Origin: an uncultured Paracoccaceae bacterium
GTDB taxonomy: Bacteria > Pseudomonadota > Alphaproteobacteria > Rhodobacterales > Rhodobacteraceae
DNA: 64,000 bases
Direction: 5' to 3'
NCBI GenBank assembly: GCA_947500775.1
Contig: CANMTD010000002.1
Coordinates: 744,001 to 808,000, forward strand
The first letter of the stretch is position 1, and the number at the start of each line of letters is the position of its first letter. The translations under genes were made by a program, and so were the position numbers. The notes under the pieces were generated by a model. It saw nothing but the letters and a program-made list of their open reading frames with translations, did no database searches and was not told the DNA's origin. Below are positions 46,803-55,513 of the stretch, one piece after another.

Positions 46803-47110
46803 AGCCCTATGTTCGGCACAAAACCGATACGAACTACGCACAAAAATGCGCCAAGCAGGCGTCAAGCGGGGCAAATCTCTGTCATTTTCACAAAATTCGC
46901 ACTTTTCTGAACCGTGGTGCTTTTAGCGACGCCTGCTTGTGCAGCAGCGTGAGGACAGCGCAAAGCGGCAGGCGAGGCTCTCCTCCCAGTGATCCGCCTG
47001 ACTGCTATTCTGGTTGGCGTGCCGAAACTGTCACAAATGAAGTGATGGGGTCGTTCGTCTGATTTTCCGGCCCAGATACTTCGTTTGTGTCCTGACAGAG
47101 AGGACATCAC
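46803..47110 (+). promoter_or_regulatory. Leader and promoter region of the NMT1-type ABC operon
   Basis: 308 gene-free bases between the M20 stop and the binding-protein start. A structured block lies at 46852-46975 (see next entry), then about 130 bases to a GAGAGGA ribosome site at 47097-47103. Confidence 0.55.
46852..46975 (+). ncRNA. Candidate structured leader / riboswitch with alternative stems
   Basis: GACGCCTGCTTG (46928-46939) can pair perfectly over 12 bp with CAAGCAGGCGTC upstream (46852-46863). Alternatively its core CGCCTGC (46930-46936) pairs with GCAGGCG downstream (46968-46974), closing a 31-nt inner loop with a small GCG/CGC stem. The two states exclude each other. The gene behind encodes an NMT1-domain binding protein; the alphaproteobacterial NMT1 RNA motif, a xanthine/urate-responsive riboswitch, is named after such genes. 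I cannot match the consensus from memory, so the class is a guess. Confidence 0.4.
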
Positions 47111-48172
47111 ATGTGCGAAAGATGCGGAAACACTTATCATAAAATTCAAGAGGCAAGCCGTCGCGGCTTTCTCAAGGGTGGCGTTGCTGCGGCGGCCAGT
47201 CTGGCGATCCCGGCAAGCCTGATGTCGCCGAGCATGGCGGCGGCGCAGGGCTTGACCCGGATCAAGGCAACCCATGGGGGCGGATTGTGCAACCTCGGTA
47301 TTTTCCTGGCCAAAGAACGCAAGCTGGCTGAAGCCGACGGCGTCGACCTCGACTTTGTCGTCACCCCCACCACCACCGATGTCGTGACCCTATTTGGCGC
47401 AGGCATGGTGGATGTTTCGGTCATCCCGTATTCCAACTTCATCACGCTGGTGGATGCAGGTGCGCCTGTGCAAATCGTCGCCGGTGCCGGCGTCGAAGGC
47501 TGTATCCTGATCGGCTCTGAAGGGATTTCGAAGCCAGCTGATCTGAAAGGCAAGACCATCGGCACTTTCCAGGCCGACACGCTTGAAGTTCTGCCTTATG
47601 ACTACATGACCTCGGCAGGCATGGAATTCGCCGACGCAGATATCAAGTACTTCAACACCTCGCCCGAACTGGCGGCAGCCTTCATCAACGGTGCGATTGA
47701 CGCGGTCAGCCACATTGAACCCTATGCGACGCAATGTCTGCAGGAACGTGCAGGGGCATCGATTCTGACCGACGGTCTGGATCTCTATGGCAAGGGCTAT
47801 TCGGACTGCGTTCTGGCCGCGCGGACACCGCTGCTAGAGGAAAACCCGGACGCTGTCAAAGCCGTGATCAAAGCGATGATGACTGCGCAGTATCAATCTG
47901 AATCGGACACCGCAGCGGCGCTGGCCGAAACGCAGGGCACCTACTACAAGACGTCACTCGAAGCCCTAACGCTGGCCCAATCGCGCCAGCCTGTGATGAT
48001 CGACCAACGCAACAACACCGACTTCTTTGTCGAGCGTTCCGTCTCGATGCAAAAAATGGGCTACGTCAAGAACACCCTGCCTGACACGGCGGTGAACTGG
48101 ACGCTGCTCGAAGAGGTGATCGCCAAAAACGATGGCCTCTACGACAGCCTTAAGCTGAAAACAGCTGCGTGA
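47111..48172 (+). CDS. ABC transporter substrate-binding protein, NMT1/SsuA type
   Basis: A 353-residue periplasmic binding protein of the NMT1/THI5-like group. A twin-arginine signal is present (EASRRGFLKGGVAAAASLAIPASL, residues 15-38), preceded by an unusual CERCG motif at residues 2-6. The mature part starts ITRIKATHGGGLCNLGIFLAKERKL-like and contains DVVTLFGAGMVDVSVIPYS and SKPADLKGKTIG. It would bind an aromatic or heterocyclic ligand. It heads a five-gene operon with permease, ATPase and two amidohydrolases. Confidence 0.93.
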   Translation: MCERCGNTYHKIQEASRRGFLKGGVAAAASLAIPASLMSPSMAAAQGLTRIKATHGGGLCNLGIFLAKERKLAEADGVDLDFVVTPTTTDVVTLFGAGMVDVSVIPYSNFITLVDAGAPVQIVAGAGVEGCILIGSEGISKPADLKGKTIGTFQADTLEVLPYDYMTSAGMEFADADIKYFNTSPELAAAFINGAIDAVSHIEPYATQCLQERAGASILTDGLDLYGKGYSDCVLAARTPLLEENPDAVKAVIKAMMTAQYQSESDTAAALAETQGTYYKTSLEALTLAQSRQPVMIDQRNNTDFFVERSVSMQKMGYVKNTLPDTAVNWTLLEEVIAKNDGLYDSLKLKTAA

Positions 48173-48182
48173 AAGCATACCC

Positions 48183-49073
48183 ATGACCGATGAGACACTT
48201 GACGCACCCATGGTAAGGGACAAACAGACCTCATGGTTCAAGCGGCTTTTGAAAAGGCTTGAACCGACCCTTTGGGTCTTTGCGTCTTTGTCGATTTTCG
48301 TCGGTTTCTGGGAATTCGCTTGGTGGCGGGGGTGGGCAAATCCACTTCTGCTTCCGCCACCTCATATCTTTCTTGCCAACCTGACCGACCAGTTTCGCTT
48401 TTTTGATCCCGGCGGAACACGTGCCGGGGCGCTCGCGACCGGCGGCTCGATCTTCTCGGTGTTGGGCGTGATTGCGTGGTCGTCGTTTCGGGTAACGGCT
48501 GGGCTGGTGCTGGGCTTTACCTTGTCGCTGGCGATTGGGATCGGCATTCGCTATTTCAAGATTTTCGGCAAGCTAATGCTGCCGCTTGTGACGATGCTGG
48601 CGCCAATTTCGCCTGTCGCTTGGCTGCCGGTGGCAGTGTTCATCTTCGGCATCGGGAATCCGCCCGCGATCTTCCTCGTCTTTATCGCGATCTTCTTTAT
48701 AATGACGTTGGCGACCTTGTCGCAAATCGACAATGTGCCGGCCCACTACATCCAGCTTGCGCGGATTATGGGCTGCAACAAGCGGCAGATTTACCGCCAT
48801 GTCATTTTGCCCGCGATCTTGCCCGAACTGTTCGTCACCTTGCGCATGAACCTTTTCGCGGCATGGATGGTCGTGCTGATTGCCGAAGCCGTCGGCGTCG
48901 GCTCGGGCCTTGGTCAGGTCACCATGATGGCTCGCAACACGTTCAATGCCAGCCTCGTCTTTTTCACCATGACTCTGATCGGGATAACCGGTTTCGCCTT
49001 TGATCAGGCGCTTAGATACGTGCAACGCAAAGTGCTGTGGTGGGTCGGCCCGTCCAGCGTGGGAGGTCTGTGA
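48183..49073 (+). CDS. ABC transporter permease, SsuC/TauC type
   Basis: A 296-residue inner-membrane permease with about six helices. The ATPase-contact loop is in HYIQLARIMGCNKRQIYRHVILPAILPE, the normal form for SsuC/TauC/ThiX proteins, followed by LRMNLFAAWMVVLIAEAVG. It lies 10 bases after the binding-protein stop and 1 base before the ATPase start. Confidence 0.95.
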   Translation: MTDETLDAPMVRDKQTSWFKRLLKRLEPTLWVFASLSIFVGFWEFAWWRGWANPLLLPPPHIFLANLTDQFRFFDPGGTRAGALATGGSIFSVLGVIAWSSFRVTAGLVLGFTLSLAIGIGIRYFKIFGKLMLPLVTMLAPISPVAWLPVAVFIFGIGNPPAIFLVFIAIFFIMTLATLSQIDNVPAHYIQLARIMGCNKRQIYRHVILPAILPELFVTLRMNLFAAWMVVLIAEAVGVGSGLGQVTMMARNTFNASLVFFTMTLIGITGFAFDQALRYVQRKVLWWVGPSSVGGL

Positions 49074-49074
49074 T

Positions 49075-49866
49075 ATGACTTTGGGCCTGAAGATCACAAA
49101 TGTGTCCAAGACCTGGAACCCGGACGGACCAGAACCCGTGCCCGCCGTGCGCAATCTGACATTGGACGTCGCCTTGGGCGAGTTCGTTGTACTGCTTGGG
49201 CCATCGGGCTGCGGTAAAAGCTCTCTGCTTTACATCGTTGCGGGCCTTGAGGACGCCACCGAAGGCAGCGTCACCTTTGATGGCCTGGACGTGACAGAGC
49301 CGTCGCCGGAACGCAGCCTGATTTTTCAGGAAGCCGCCCTGTATCCGTGGCTGACAGTGCGCGACAACATTACCTTTGGCCTAAAGATCGCCGGGCAAAC
49401 CTATAAGAAACAGAAAGACGCCGCCGAGCGCCTCCTGCGTCTTGTGGGGCTTGTTGGTGCGGGCGACAAACGACCACATGAACTCTCTGGCGGGATGCGG
49501 CAGCGGGCAGCATTAGCCCGTGCGCTGGCAATGAAGCCCAAGGTCCTGTTGATGGATGAGCCTTTTGCTGCCCTCGATATCCAAACGCGGGCCCGTATGC
49601 AGGGACATCTGCTAAATATCTGGGAGAGTTCCAAAGCTTCGGTTCTTTTGGTGACCCATTCAATCGAAGAGGCGCTGGCGCTGGCTGACCGGGTGGTGGT
49701 CTTTACCGCCCGCCCCGGCCAGATCAAGGCCGAGATCCCGATCTCTGCCCCCCGCCCACGCGACATGCGCAGCCCCGAGATGATCCACCTTGCCATACAG
49801 TGCGAAGCGCTGCTGGCCGAAGAGGTCGAAAAGTCTTTCAAAGAACAAGAGCAGGAACTGGCATGA
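49075..49866 (+). CDS. ABC transporter ATPase, SsuB/TauB type
   Basis: A 263-residue ATPase. Walker A GPSGCGKSS, Q-loop IFQEAALYPWLT, signature LSGGMRQRAALARAL, Walker B VLLMDEPFAALD, switch His VTHSIEEAL. The ATG at 49075 follows the permease stop at once; its stop overlaps the amidohydrolase start by ATGA. Confidence 0.96.
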   Translation: MTLGLKITNVSKTWNPDGPEPVPAVRNLTLDVALGEFVVLLGPSGCGKSSLLYIVAGLEDATEGSVTFDGLDVTEPSPERSLIFQEAALYPWLTVRDNITFGLKIAGQTYKKQKDAAERLLRLVGLVGAGDKRPHELSGGMRQRAALARALAMKPKVLLMDEPFAALDIQTRARMQGHLLNIWESSKASVLLVTHSIEEALALADRVVVFTARPGQIKAEIPISAPRPRDMRSPEMIHLAIQCEALLAEEVEKSFKEQEQELA

Positions 49867-51404
49867 CCGTAGAAGTTGTAACGGCCCGTTGGATTGTCAC
49901 CGGCGTGACAAAAGACGGCGCGTTGGAGATGCTGGACGATGCCGCATTGGCCTATGAGGATGGCGTCGTGCTGGCTGTGGGCCCAAAGGCTGAGGTGACC
50001 GAAACCTATCCAGACGCCAGCGTGACCGCGTATTCCAACCACATGATCATTCCGGGGCTGGTGAACAGCCACCACCATCTTGGCCTGACACCGCTGCAGC
50101 TGGGCGCGCCCGATTACCCGCTGGAACTGTGGTTTGCCGCCCGTTTGGCGATGCGCAAGATTGATCCCTACCTTGATACGATGTTTTCGGCGTTCGAGAT
50201 GATCGCCTCGGGCGTCACGACGGTCCAGCACATCCAGGGCTGGGCCATGGGCGATTTTGATCAGGTTGTGGCCTCGGCCAGTGGCGTCCTGAAGGCCTAT
50301 GACGATATCGGCATGCGGGTGTCCTATTGCTATGCGGTGCGTGAACAGAACCGCTTTGTTTATGAGGCCGATGAGGAATTCTGCAAACGCCTTCCGCCCG
50401 ATGTTGCCAAGGTTATGGCGGCGCATTTCGCCAAGCAAACCCTGCAGTTCGACGATTTCATGCAGCTTTTCGATGTGCTGGTTGACCAAAACGACAATGC
50501 ACGCGCCCGGATCCAATTGGCCCCGGCCAACCTGCACTGGATGAGCGACGACGGGCTGCTGGCGATCCAAGAGAAATCAAACGCCGCCGGTGCTCCGATG
50601 CACATGCACCTGCTTGAGACGGCATTTCAAAAGGAATACGCCTTCAAACGCACCGGAACAACGGCCGTCAAACATCTGGAAAAACTTGGCCTTCTGGGCC
50701 CGCACATGACCCTTGGTCACGGCGTGTGGATGACCCAGGAAGATATCGAGATCTGTGCCGGCACAGGCACCTGTGTTTGTCACAACTGCTCGTCCAACTT
50801 CCGCCTTCGCTCTGGCGTGCTGCCACTGATGGAGTTGCAAAAGCGCGGGATGACCGTGGGCATGGGCATGGATGAGGCAGGCATCAACGACGACCGGGAT
50901 ATGTTGCAGGAAATGCGCATGGCGCTGACGGTCCACCGGGTTCCAGGCATGACGATCACGGATGTGCCCTCTCCGGCGCAAGTCTTGCGCATGGCGACCG
51001 AACATGGCGGGTTGACCACCGCCTTCGGGGCCGAAATCGGGCGGCTGGAGCCGGGCCGACAGATGGATGCGGTGGTGCTGGACTATGACAGCGCCACCTA
51101 CCCGTTTCAGGATCCGGACATTGCCCCACTTGATGCGTTGATCCATCGCGCGAAAACCAAGGACGTGCAGGCAGTCATGATCGCCGGGCGTGTGGTCTAC
51201 GAGGGTGGTGAATTTACCCTGATCGATCGCGCGGCGATCCTTGCCCAAATCGCGGAGGTGTTGGCCAAACCACGCGACGCGGAAGAACAGGAACGCCACT
51301 GGCTGCGGGAGCAAGTCTTCCCGGTGGTCGAAGATTTTTATGACGGATATCTTCAGAACACGTCACATCGCACGCCATTTTATCAGGGGTCGTCCTCCAC
51401 ATGA
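49863..51404 (+). CDS. Amidohydrolase family protein (1 of a pair)
   Basis: A 513-residue member of the ATZ/TRZ-like amidohydrolases. HxH is in LVNSHHHLGLTPLQLG; later metal or catalytic sites are HMHLLETAFQ, LGHGVWMT and the Asp in VGMGMDEAGINDD. The last motif differs from the usual GTDxxxSN, and the same DEA-DD pattern occurs in the next gene. Likely a deaminase or other C-N hydrolase for the imported heterocycle. Confidence 0.92.
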   Translation: MTVEVVTARWIVTGVTKDGALEMLDDAALAYEDGVVLAVGPKAEVTETYPDASVTAYSNHMIIPGLVNSHHHLGLTPLQLGAPDYPLELWFAARLAMRKIDPYLDTMFSAFEMIASGVTTVQHIQGWAMGDFDQVVASASGVLKAYDDIGMRVSYCYAVREQNRFVYEADEEFCKRLPPDVAKVMAAHFAKQTLQFDDFMQLFDVLVDQNDNARARIQLAPANLHWMSDDGLLAIQEKSNAAGAPMHMHLLETAFQKEYAFKRTGTTAVKHLEKLGLLGPHMTLGHGVWMTQEDIEICAGTGTCVCHNCSSNFRLRSGVLPLMELQKRGMTVGMGMDEAGINDDRDMLQEMRMALTVHRVPGMTITDVPSPAQVLRMATEHGGLTTAFGAEIGRLEPGRQMDAVVLDYDSATYPFQDPDIAPLDALIHRAKTKDVQAVMIAGRVVYEGGEFTLIDRAAILAQIAEVLAKPRDAEEQERHWLREQVFPVVEDFYDGYLQNTSHRTPFYQGSSST

Positions 51405-52909
51405 CAAACACGCTGTTTCGGAATGTGCGGTTGCTTGACCTAGATCTGAGCGACGGCATGACCGTTCCCTGCGACCTGCGGATCAGCGACGGGCGCATTG
51501 CCGAAATTGCCAGGGATTTGTCTGCGCAGCCGGGTGAAAAGGTGATCGAGGGCGCAGGCAATCTGTTGATGCCCGGCTTGATCAATGGGCATTTTCATTC
51601 TGCCGTGAATCATATGAAGGGCCGCCTGCCCTCACTGCCGCTTGAAATATTCATGCTCTATGAATGCCCCGAGTTGGAGGTTCTGCGCCCAACCCCGCGT
51701 GAGGCCTATTTGCGGACCATGCTGGGCTGCATCGAAATGCTGCGTGGCGGGACCACTTCAGTGCAGGATGACTGCTTTTTTGTACCTTCGCCCGATCCGG
51801 ACATCATCGACGCTGTGGCGCAGGCCTATGTCGATAGCGGCATGCGCGCCCGGCTGGCCCTTGATCAGCCGGAACTGAGCGAGCTGGAAAAACTGCCCTT
51901 CCTGCGCGACATTCTTCCCAGTGACTTGCGCGCAGAGTTATCGTCGCCACAAGGGCTTGCCGCCCCGGCCCTGCTGGACAGCTACGCGCATCTGATCGAC
52001 AGGTGGCACGGAGCCGCCGCGGGGCGCATCAAGGCGGCGGTGTCCTGTTCCGCCCCGCAGCGCGTTTCACCCGACTATTTTGTGCAGCTAGACGAGCTGA
52101 GCCTGTCCCACGATCTGCCCTTCTATGCCCATATGCTGGAAACCCGGCTGCAACGGGCCTATGGTGAGGAATGCCTGCAAGGCCGGTCTTTGGTGCAATA
52201 CACACATGATCTTGGCCTGTTGAGCGACCGGATGAATGTAATCCACGCAATTTGGGTGGATGAGGCGGATCTGGATCTGCTGGCCGGGTCCGGCGCGACC
52301 GTGGCCCATAACCCCAACTCAAACCTGCGGCTTGGCAGCGGCATCATGCGTTGGCGGGACATGCAGGACAGGGGCATTCCGCTGTGCCTTGGTGTGGATG
52401 AGGCCATTGCTGATGACGCCATCAACATGTGGTCGGTGATGAAAACCGCCAGCGTCATCCATAACCTGAGCGATTGGGACTACACGCGCTGGCCGCAAGC
52501 AACCGAGGTGATCCGTGCGGCCACAACCGGCGGAGGGCAAGCGATGCGCGAGCCGGGGCTTGGCACGCTGGACATAGGTGCGCCTGCAGATGTCATTTTG
52601 TTGGACCTCACCGCGCTGTCCTTTGTGCCGCTGAACAACCTGCCCCGCCAATTGGTTCATTGCGAATTTGGTCAATCGGTTTTGATGACCATGGTTGCCG
52701 GCCAGATCGTGGCCGAGGGTGGGCATCTGACCACTATCGACGAAACGGCAATTATGGCGGAAGCCGCGGCCTTCTTCGCGGGCAAGAAGCAAGCGATGGA
52801 TATGGCAGACCAACAGGTCGAAAAGTACCTTCCCCATTACCGGGAAATGTACCGTCGCGCCGGCGCGTGCAGCCTGCCGCTGGAAAGACGCCTGCCGAAC
52901 CCGGTGTAA
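51401..52909 (+). CDS. Amidohydrolase family protein (2 of a pair)
   Basis: A 502-residue paralogue-like enzyme. HxH in LINGHFHSAVNHMKG, His in PFYAHMLETRL, His in NVIHAIWVD, Asp in LCLGVDEAIADDAINMW. It shares the DEA-DD variant motif with its neighbour but is otherwise divergent, so two successive hydrolytic steps are plausible. Overlap ATGA with the previous gene. It ends 10 bases before the convergent gene on the other strand. Confidence 0.92.
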   Translation: MTNTLFRNVRLLDLDLSDGMTVPCDLRISDGRIAEIARDLSAQPGEKVIEGAGNLLMPGLINGHFHSAVNHMKGRLPSLPLEIFMLYECPELEVLRPTPREAYLRTMLGCIEMLRGGTTSVQDDCFFVPSPDPDIIDAVAQAYVDSGMRARLALDQPELSELEKLPFLRDILPSDLRAELSSPQGLAAPALLDSYAHLIDRWHGAAAGRIKAAVSCSAPQRVSPDYFVQLDELSLSHDLPFYAHMLETRLQRAYGEECLQGRSLVQYTHDLGLLSDRMNVIHAIWVDEADLDLLAGSGATVAHNPNSNLRLGSGIMRWRDMQDRGIPLCLGVDEAIADDAINMWSVMKTASVIHNLSDWDYTRWPQATEVIRAATTGGGQAMREPGLGTLDIGAPADVILLDLTALSFVPLNNLPRQLVHCEFGQSVLMTMVAGQIVAEGGHLTTIDETAIMAEAAAFFAGKKQAMDMADQQVEKYLPHYREMYRRAGACSLPLERRLPNPV

Positions 52910-52919
52910 CGGAGCCGGG

Positions 52920-53849
52920 TCAGGCAGGCACAAGCACCGGCACCTGCAGACTGTCCTTGCCATCCAAGCTGACAACCACGCCGCGTTTGACAACCATAAA
53001 GGGCTCATGCCCCAGCCAACCAAGCTGCGTACCGTCCTGCATCAACCGCACCCGATCACCCATCCCAAAGGACATCTCTTCTTGAAGATCGTTGGCCTGA
53101 GGATGCGTCATACCGGTGGCCTGACCGCCTGCATCAATATGGACCTCCGGCGCTTCGCCGCGTTTCAGTCGCAGCCCCGCCCGCAAGGTAATGTCACGCT
53201 GCACTGTCTGGCGGAGCTGAATCGCATCCAAAGCCGCCTCGACCGCCAATAGCCCAATGGCTTTGTGAGGCTGGATCGCATTGTGGAGAGCGGCTACGCT
53301 GGCTGAGGTCGTCTCGCACCTGCGCATGGCAACGCCCTGGTCCGCACGACGCAGGACCGAAGGCATATTTCCGATGCCGAATGATCCACCCGCAGAGAGC
53401 GCGATGAACCCTGCGTCAAATCCAGGCTCGGCCGCGATCAATTCATCGACAGCCTGTTGTGCCGTGCGGCCCTGCTCCATCGCCTTAAGAATGGCCCCGT
53501 TCAACGGCTGCCCGTCACGCATCAAAGCCTGCGGGAAGCGGTGCCCCGTCACCAGGCCAACCCCGGGATTGGCCGCGATGAATTGCGACAGCGGTTCGGG
53601 TCGGTCCGGCCCGCTGGAGATCAAAGCCGCCAGCGGCGCCTGCAAAATGTCCTTGGGTGGGTCATCTGCAAACAGCCCTCTTTTGCCTCCGCTTTGTGTT
53701 TCGACCCGCAGCAGTCGCTGATCCGAAGTCAGCACCGCGACGCTGACAAAGCCGCCAATTGCGCCGCGCCCTACCGCTTCGACCGCGCGCAAACCTGCCA
53801 GGATGCCTGCCCCTGCCCAAGGGCCTGTTGCCGCGATCCCAATCGTCAT
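52920..53849 (-). CDS. Unrecognised protein linked to Dpp-type transporter
   Basis: A 309-residue cytosolic protein I cannot place with certainty. The start (MTIGIAATGPWAGAGILAGL, then AIGGFVSVAVLT) and the middle GNMPSVLRRADQGVAMRR vaguely recall Ntn-hydrolase-like proteins such as DUF1028, but the match is weak. No membrane helix. Its ATG overlaps the fused ATPase stop by four bases, so it is the last gene of the dpp-like operon and probably processes or senses the imported compound. Confidence 0.7.
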   Translation of the reverse strand: MTIGIAATGPWAGAGILAGLRAVEAVGRGAIGGFVSVAVLTSDQRLLRVETQSGGKRGLFADDPPKDILQAPLAALISSGPDRPEPLSQFIAANPGVGLVTGHRFPQALMRDGQPLNGAILKAMEQGRTAQQAVDELIAAEPGFDAGFIALSAGGSFGIGNMPSVLRRADQGVAMRRCETTSASVAALHNAIQPHKAIGLLAVEAALDAIQLRQTVQRDITLRAGLRLKRGEAPEVHIDAGGQATGMTHPQANDLQEEMSFGMGDRVRLMQDGTQLGWLGHEPFMVVKRGVVVSLDGKDSLQVPVLVPA

Positions 53850-55513
53850 GTAGCGACCCAGTGGCCGACATCGGCCTCTCGCAACGGCCCCGTTGGATAG
53901 TCGCCCCGTAGGACCGGGCGTTTGCCGCGTTTGCGTGCTGGGTCGGGCACCGGGGCGACATCGATCAGGGCACGCGTATAGGGATGCTTTGGCGCGGCAA
54001 ACAGCGCCGAGGCTGGCCCCAGCTCTAAAATACGCCCGTTGCGCATAACCGCGACCCGATCCGCGATTTGGCGAACTACCGCAAGGTCATGCGAGATGAA
54101 CAGCATTGTAAGATCCTCGCTTTGTTTCAAACCTTCAAGCAGATCCAGTACCCGGGCCTGAATTGAGACATCAAGTGCCGAGGTCGGCTCATCTGCGATA
54201 ACCAATGTGGGGCGCGCGGCCATCGCCCGGGCGATGGCGATGCGCTGACGCTGCCCGCCGGAAAACTCATGCGGGTAGCGCTGCGCCATGTCCGCGCTCA
54301 GACCGACTTTATCAAGTAAGCTCTCGACCCGTTGCGTACGCTCGGTCTTGGTCAGGGTGTCATGGATGATCATCGGCTCTGCAATTGTGCGCCCAACAGT
54401 CTGGCGCGGGTCAAGCGAGGCGTATGGGTCTTGAAACACCATCTGCACCGCACGCCGCCGGGTCTGCAGATCGCGCCCGTTCAGACCAGTCAGGTCGGTG
54501 CCCTCCAGCATGACCTGTCCCGCGTCCGCTGCCGTCAGCCGCGCAATGACCCGGCCGAGGGTGGTTTTGCCCGACCCGCTTTCCCCGACCAGCGCTAGTG
54601 TTTCCCCACGACGCACCTCAAACGAGACATCGTCTAACGCGCGATGCGCGGCGCCACTCTTGAAAAGCGCGCCACGCGTTTGGAAAGTCTTGGTGATATT
54701 GCGCACCGACAAAAGCGTTTGCGTATCCAGCCCTGACCGTGTGCTGACCGCATCAATGCGCGGAACCGCCTCCAACAGGTCACGTGTGTAAACAGCCGCT
54801 GGCGATGCAAAGAGGTCCCTGACCGGCCCAAGCTCTTCAGCCTTGCCGGCCTTCATGACCAGCACGTGGTCTGCCATCTCTGCAACCACGCCCATGTCAT
54901 GAGTGATCAGGATCAAGCCGATTTGCGTCTCGCGCACGATCTCTTTCAACAGATCAAGGATCTGCGCCTGTACGGTCACATCCAGCGCTGTCGTCGGTTC
55001 ATCCGCGATCAGAACTCGCGGCCCCAGAAGCATCATCATCGCGATGACAACCCTCTGGCGCATACCGCCTGACAGCTCATGGGGGTATTGGCGCATGCGG
55101 GCTGCGGGGTCAGGAATACCGACGCGGTCCAGCATGTCGACGGCGCGGCGTCGGGCTTCGTCTTTGGAGCAGAGCCCATGGCTTTCCAACGCCTCGGTCA
55201 GTTGCAGACCTATGGTCAACACCGGGGTCAGCGCCGTCATCGGCTCTTGAAAGATCAGGCCAATGCCGGTGCCGCGCGGCGTCTTTGAGTGCGGGGCAAG
55301 CAAGTTGGCGCCATCAAACATCGCCGTGCCTGTAGCGCTGGCCATTGGCGGTAGCAACCCCATCAGCGCCTTGGCTGTCATGCTTTTGCCGGACCCGCTT
55401 TCACCCACAATCGACAAAACCTCGCCCGGGGCAAGATCAAAGCTGATCCCCTCCACCAAGGCCTTGTCGCCAATCGATACAGAGAGGTTTTTCACCGACA
55501 GCAACGCGTTCAT
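53846..55513 (-). CDS. Fused dipeptide-type ABC transporter ATPase (DppD-DppF type)
   Basis: A 555-residue protein with two ATPase domains. First: Walker A GESGSGKSMTAKA, signature LSGGMRQRVVIAMMM, Walker B VLIADEPTTALD. Second (from about residue 275): Walker A GESGSGKTTLGRV, signature FSGGQRQRIAIARAM, Walker [13 protein letters not shown]. Both have nickel/peptide-family C-terminal extensions (YTRDLLEAVP; YTRALIDVAP). The GsiA-like fusion replaces separate DppD and DppF. Confidence 0.96.
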   Translation of the reverse strand: MNALLSVKNLSVSIGDKALVEGISFDLAPGEVLSIVGESGSGKSMTAKALMGLLPPMASATGTAMFDGANLLAPHSKTPRGTGIGLIFQEPMTALTPVLTIGLQLTEALESHGLCSKDEARRRAVDMLDRVGIPDPAARMRQYPHELSGGMRQRVVIAMMMLLGPRVLIADEPTTALDVTVQAQILDLLKEIVRETQIGLILITHDMGVVAEMADHVLVMKAGKAEELGPVRDLFASPAAVYTRDLLEAVPRIDAVSTRSGLDTQTLLSVRNITKTFQTRGALFKSGAAHRALDDVSFEVRRGETLALVGESGSGKTTLGRVIARLTAADAGQVMLEGTDLTGLNGRDLQTRRRAVQMVFQDPYASLDPRQTVGRTIAEPMIIHDTLTKTERTQRVESLLDKVGLSADMAQRYPHEFSGGQRQRIAIARAMAARPTLVIADEPTSALDVSIQARVLDLLEGLKQSEDLTMLFISHDLAVVRQIADRVAVMRNGRILELGPASALFAAPKHPYTRALIDVAPVPDPARKRGKRPVLRGDYPTGPLREADVGHWVAT

